From NCBI RefSeq assembly GCF_013166575.1, contig NZ_JABKKE010000020.1, positions 1-64,000 of the forward strand: 64,000 nt of DNA. The letters are read 5' to 3'. The translations under genes were made by a program, and so were the position numbers. This document shows, one piece after another, positions 60,808-64,000 of the stretch (positions are counted from its first letter, which is position 1; each line of letters begins with the position of its first letter). A model generated the notes under the pieces. It was not told the DNA's origin, made no database searches, and worked only from the letters and a program-made list of their open reading frames with translations. Origin of the DNA: Xylanibacter rodentium. Lineage in GTDB: Bacteria > Bacteroidota > Bacteroidia > Bacteroidales > Bacteroidaceae.

Positions 60808-61908
60808 TCAGTCTTTTGTCTGTGCCTCAACCTTGATATTGACTTTCAACTTTCCATCGGCCGATGTCCGAGTATCAATGTTACTCTCCACTATTCGCGG
60901 CATTGAGGGTATCTTGTTCCACGGATAGTTTCCTCCGTGCAGTCCCACCTGTGTGCCATCGTTGCCAATATATTTATTGGGATATTTCAGCTCAAAGGTC
61001 TTGTCCTTAGCATACGAGCCGTCTTCACCCTCAGCAGCCCATACGCCGGCATTGGCAACCGAAGTCCAGTTGTTATCAAAATCCTGAACATCATCTCCTA
61101 TCGAAGAGTTAAGGCCTACGAATATATTGTTCTTTGCTGTCGAACCGGCCCTAAGACTACTGTACAGTATACTGTTGGTGGCAAATAGAATGGCGTGTTT
61201 GTTTTCTTCTGTAACAACACTATGGTCCACTTTGATTGTACTTGTTGAAGCGAAACCGCCTATATACGAGAAATGAGAATTGGTGACATATAAATTCTGA
61301 ATCGTGATACTATAATTTTCACCCATAATCCTATACGGATTAATTCTCCAAAACACACACTGCCTTATTGTGAAACTGCTTACAAAACCGTTTTTCTTAT
61401 TCTCTTGAATATAACTTCCTGCTGTAATATCACCAAATTTACATTTTATGAATGTTATGTCATTCATCCCATTTTGGATATTTATTTCTTTATTCTTAAA
61501 CGATATTCCCTCAAATTTACAACCGTCCGCCTTACGCACATTTACAACCGGATTGCCATCATCGTCATAACTTGTTATTTCCTCATTGCCTATGGTCAGA
61601 CCATTGTTTACCACCGTAGCTTTCGTTCCTGTTGCCGCATCGTCTTCAAATCCGGCACCACGCACTGTAAGCGATTTGGAAAAGGGTTTCGCCCCATTAA
61701 TAGTAAAATTAAACACACCCGATGACAACGTTATCACATCGCCTTTGTCACCGGCTGCGGCATACGCCGCCGTAAAAGCATCGACACCCGTAAACACCAA
61801 TGTCTGATCGCCATGTTCCAACGTTGCCATAGGCAATTCATTGTTCTGAGCCTTTGCCATAAAGACCGACACAACGGTCATTATAGCCACTAAAAAATTT
61901 CTTTTCAT
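60808..61908 (-). CDS. Exported beta-helix-like protein (DUF4957/DUF5123 style)
   Basis: The product is 366 residues. The signal peptide is MKRNFLVAIMTVVSVFMAKAQ. The core is a series of short strands (LTVRGAGFEDDA; CKFEGISFKNKEINIQ; ITFIKCKFGDI; SFTIRQCVFWRI; IQNLYVTNSHFSYIG) typical of a parallel beta-helix. The end LHGGNYPWNKIPSMPRIV is shared by Bacteroidales surface proteins of the DUF4957/5123 group. These often accompany carbohydrate-use genes, but none but GH28 is near. It is translated just before the repeat protein. Confidence 0.7.
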   Translation of the reverse strand: MKRNFLVAIMTVVSVFMAKAQNNELPMATLEHGDQTLVFTGVDAFTAAYAAAGDKGDVITLSSGVFNFTINGAKPFSKSLTVRGAGFEDDAATGTKATVVNNGLTIGNEEITSYDDDGNPVVNVRKADGCKFEGISFKNKEINIQNGMNDITFIKCKFGDITAGSYIQENKKNGFVSSFTIRQCVFWRINPYRIMGENYSITIQNLYVTNSHFSYIGGFASTSTIKVDHSVVTEENKHAILFATNSILYSSLRAGSTAKNNIFVGLNSSIGDDVQDFDNNWTSVANAGVWAAEGEDGSYAKDKTFELKYPNKYIGNDGTQVGLHGGNYPWNKIPSMPRIVESNIDTRTSADGKLKVNIKVEAQTKD

Positions 61909-62639
61909 AACTGTAAAAGTTAGTTTTCAGCCTCTCCGACTCCCAAGCAAGAAGATGATAATAATAATGATTTGATTATTGTAAAACTACATTTTCATTT
62001 CACCATACAAAAGAGCGTGGGAATCCGACCACTGTCACCCGTTCCACGCATTGAGGCTCTCGCATTTGCCCGGTATAGTAGAACGAGCAACGCAGAACCC
62101 ACGCCGATGATTTATACAATAATCCCATACATCATACCCCTGCGCACTGTGACACACAATGGCATGAATACAACGATACGGGAATGTCTATAAAACATCC
62201 CATGAGCATCTACCGTTGCCATGTTCATGACTATACCTGAAATTTGCGAGATTCCAATGCGTCAGGAACAAAGCGCATGATAAACGCTTTTCCAATATGG
62301 CGGTCCCCTTCCCACCGCATCCGTCACCGTCAATGTCCTTTGCAGTAACATATCACGGCAACTTCGGCATGGGCTCTTCTGTCATCCGGCACAACCGTCT
62401 CTTTGTCCGGTCAAGCCTTATGACAAGATTATTCGAGAACCGATGGCAAAGATACACAATATTTTTCAATAAACAAGTATCATATAACAAATTATAGAAA
62501 AGAGCCCGACGTTTTCATTAATCAACGATAAGCAGAGTGAAACTTGTTTCAGCTCTGCCATGGCGAGAAAACGCGCATGGATATGAACACTTTAAATACA
62601 TCAATCGAAACATTTCGGACGCACAAATCAGAATAAAAC
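61909..62639. other. Long leader or RNA-containing region upstream of the beta-helix gene
   Basis: No gene of normal size is seen in 730 bp. With the minus-strand promoter at 62447-62477 it would give a 530-nt untranslated leader. In it, GCGTGGG (62107-62101 region) and CCCACGC (62016-62022 region) can pair around about 80 nt and a T-rich run follows, so a separate small RNA is possible. Confidence 0.4.
62447..62477 (-). promoter_or_regulatory. Promoter upstream of the beta-helix gene
   Basis: On the minus strand CTTG (62477-62474), 19 nt and TATCTTTG (62454-62447) form a near-consensus promoter. It is 540 bp from the next start codon in its direction. Confidence 0.6.
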
Positions 62640-62647
62640 AAAAAAAT

Positions 62648-62680
62648 TCCCGCAACACACATCTCACGATGTCGTTGCGG
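62648..62680 (-). terminator. Terminator of pnp
   Basis: CCCGCAAC (62648-62655) pairs with GTTGCGGG (62673-62680); on the minus strand the stem is followed by AATTTTTTTGTTTT. It lies 39 bp after the pnp stop codon. Confidence 0.85.
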
Positions 62681-62718
62681 GGTGATTCTGATTAATTATT
62701 ATGTTATAGATTTTGTCT

Positions 62719-64000
62719 TTAGAAATCCATCTTGTCCAACGAGTCGTTGAAATCCTTCGGCTCGTTGTTCTCCTGAGGCATGATGTCGCCCAGTGAAGGA
62801 CGCTGCGGAGCACGCTCACCACGGTCCTGACGCTGACGGCGGTCACCTCCACGCTCAGGACGTTGACGACGTTCTCCGCGCTCGGGACGGTCGCCACGCT
62901 CACGGCGTGCGGGACGCTCCACATAGTCGGCAGGCTTCTCGATAAGAACACGGTGAGAGAGTTTGTACTTGCCCGTCTTCGGGTCAATCTCCATCAGTTT
63001 CACCTTTATCTTGTCACCCTCCTTGATGCCGGCTTCCTCAACCGTCTCGAGGCGCTTCCAGTCAATCTCGGAAATGTGCAGCAGACCGTCCTTACCGGGC
63101 ATAATCTCAACAAAGCAACCATAAGGCATAACCGAACGTACCGTTCCTTCATATACCTCGCCCACTTCGGGTATGGCAACGATGGCACGAATCTTGCTTA
63201 TCGCAGCGTCAATACTTTCCTTGTTCGGTCCGCTCACTTGAACCTTGCCTACACCCTCTATCTCGTCGATGACGATAGTGGCGCCCGTATCTTCCTGCAT
63301 CTGCTGGATAATCTTTCCGCCCGGGCCTATCACGGCTCCGATAAATTCTTTCGGAATCTCCATCTGGATGATACGCGGCACCTGCGGCTTCATCTCGGCA
63401 CGCGGCTCGGCGATAGTCTCTGTCAGCTTTCCGAGAATGTGCTCGCGCCCGGCCTTGGCCTGCATGAGAGCCTTCTCAAGAATCTCGAAACTCAGACCGT
63501 CGCACTTGATATCCATCTGTGTGGCTGTCAGACCGTCTTTCGTTCCGGTAGTCTTGAAGTCCATGTCGCCCAAATGGTCCTCGTCGCCGAGAATATCCGA
63601 GAGCACGGCATACTTGTCCTCACCTGGGTTCTTGATAAGTCCCATGGCAATACCGCTCACGGGCTTCTTCATCGGCACACCGGCATCCATCAGAGCCAGT
63701 GTTCCGGCACATACCGTAGCCATCGACGACGAGCCGTTGCTCTCAAGAATCTGGCTCACCACACGCACTGTGTAGGGGAAGTCCTCAGGTATCTGACCTT
63801 TCAGTCCGCGCCATGCCAGATGTCCGTGACCGATTTCGCGACGGCCTATACCACGCTGAGCCTTGGCCTCACCCGTACAGAACGGTGGGAAATTGTAGTG
63901 CAGCAGGAATTTCATATAGCTCTTGTCCAGCACATCGTCCACCAGCTTCTCGTCGAGCTTGGTCCCGAGCGTACATGTAGACAGGCTCTGCGTCTCGCCA
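62719..64000 (-). CDS. pnp: Polyribonucleotide nucleotidyltransferase, C-terminal part
   Basis: The frame is open to the right edge, so the gene is partial; 427 residues are visible. They cover the end of the linker ([22 protein letters not shown] across the edge), the second RNase PH domain ([39 protein letters not shown]), KH ([18 protein letters not shown]) and S1 ([26 protein letters not shown]). The C-terminal tail is rich in Arg, Gly and Glu ([13 protein letters not shown]). PNPase degrades RNA 3' to 5' with phosphate. The RG-rich tail could add RNA contacts and is seen in other Bacteroidota. Confidence 0.97.
   Translation of the reverse strand, partial: GETQSLSTCTLGTKLDEKLVDDVLDKSYMKFLLHYNFPPFCTGEAKAQRGIGRREIGHGHLAWRGLKGQIPEDFPYTVRVVSQILESNGSSSMATVCAGTLALMDAGVPMKKPVSGIAMGLIKNPGEDKYAVLSDILGDEDHLGDMDFKTTGTKDGLTATQMDIKCDGLSFEILEKALMQAKAGREHILGKLTETIAEPRAEMKPQVPRIIQMEIPKEFIGAVIGPGGKIIQQMQEDTGATIVIDEIEGVGKVQVSGPNKESIDAAISKIRAIVAIPEVGEVYEGTVRSVMPYGCFVEIMPGKDGLLHISEIDWKRLETVEEAGIKEGDKIKVKLMEIDPKTGKYKLSHRVLIEKPADYVERPARRERGDRPERGERRQRPERGGDRRQRQDRGERAPQRPSLGDIMPQENNEPKDFNDSLDKMDF

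Noticed and set aside
62300..62500. Short plus-strand frame of 66 codons
   Set aside because: It lies against the predicted minus-strand promoter, lacks a ribosome site and any known family pattern.
1..64000. CRISPR arrays
   Set aside because: No set of regularly spaced identical repeats of 25-40 bp was found; the repeats seen are isolated inverted repeats or leader motifs.

Overview
The window comes from a Bacteroidota genome, most likely order Bacteroidales and perhaps Prevotellaceae. The evidence is promoters of the TTTG / TAnnTTTG type, a rimP-nusA-infB operon, Bacteroidales-restricted families (DUF4251, DUF1703 ATPases, beta-helix surface proteins) and a CTnDOT-type element. The genus is inferred; no rRNA or other decisive marker is present.

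Positions 1 to about 44190 are most of a CTnDOT/Tn4399-family integrative and conjugative element (ICE). From left to right it holds: the transfer operon traA-traQ on the minus strand (411-13473), ending in a lysozyme gene cut off near position 90 by foreign sequence; a 700-bp divergent control region that probably contains oriT; mobA-mobB-mobC on the plus strand; an AT-rich two-gene cargo (a DUF4143 ATPase and a frameshifted KAP-type NTPase) between mobC and rteC; the tetracycline module tetQ-rteA-rteB plus a small RibD/DHFR-like gene and rteC; a 1938-residue methylase-helicase fusion; and the excision module (topoisomerase exc, orf3, xis2d, xis2c), further HTH genes, a RhuM-like protein and an IntDOT-type integrase. 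In the known CTnDOT scheme tetracycline relieves translational attenuation of tetQ-rteA-rteB, RteA/RteB activate rteC, and RteC activates the xis2c-xis2d-orf3-exc operon, whose products promote excision and tra/mob expression. Every protein of that cascade is recognisable here, as are a perfect tetQ promoter and a 3-codon leader peptide.

The right end of the ICE is placed at the core GTAACTTTGC (44180-44189). This core contains the -7 box (TAACTTTG) of the next chromosomal gene, so the insertion appears to have rebuilt that gene's promoter.

From 44190 to 64000 lies host chromosome: an S41 C-terminal processing protease, an AAA-ATPase/nuclease of the DUF1703 type, rimP-nusA-infB, a membrane metalloprotease of M50 type, divergent tRNA-Phe and tRNA-Pro genes, a nucleotidyltransferase-like gene, a DUF4251 lipoprotein, a GH28 glycosidase, a remnant toxin-antitoxin pair, a two-gene exported beta-helix/repeat-protein unit, and the 3' two thirds of pnp, which runs off the right edge.

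The points most worth following are the KAP/ATPase cargo with its frameshift at a T-run before UGA, a recurring leader motif in front of many unrelated ICE genes, the stem-loops of the mob leader, small inverted-repeat elements at 17880-18013 and 30331-30434, and the attachment-site/promoter overlap.
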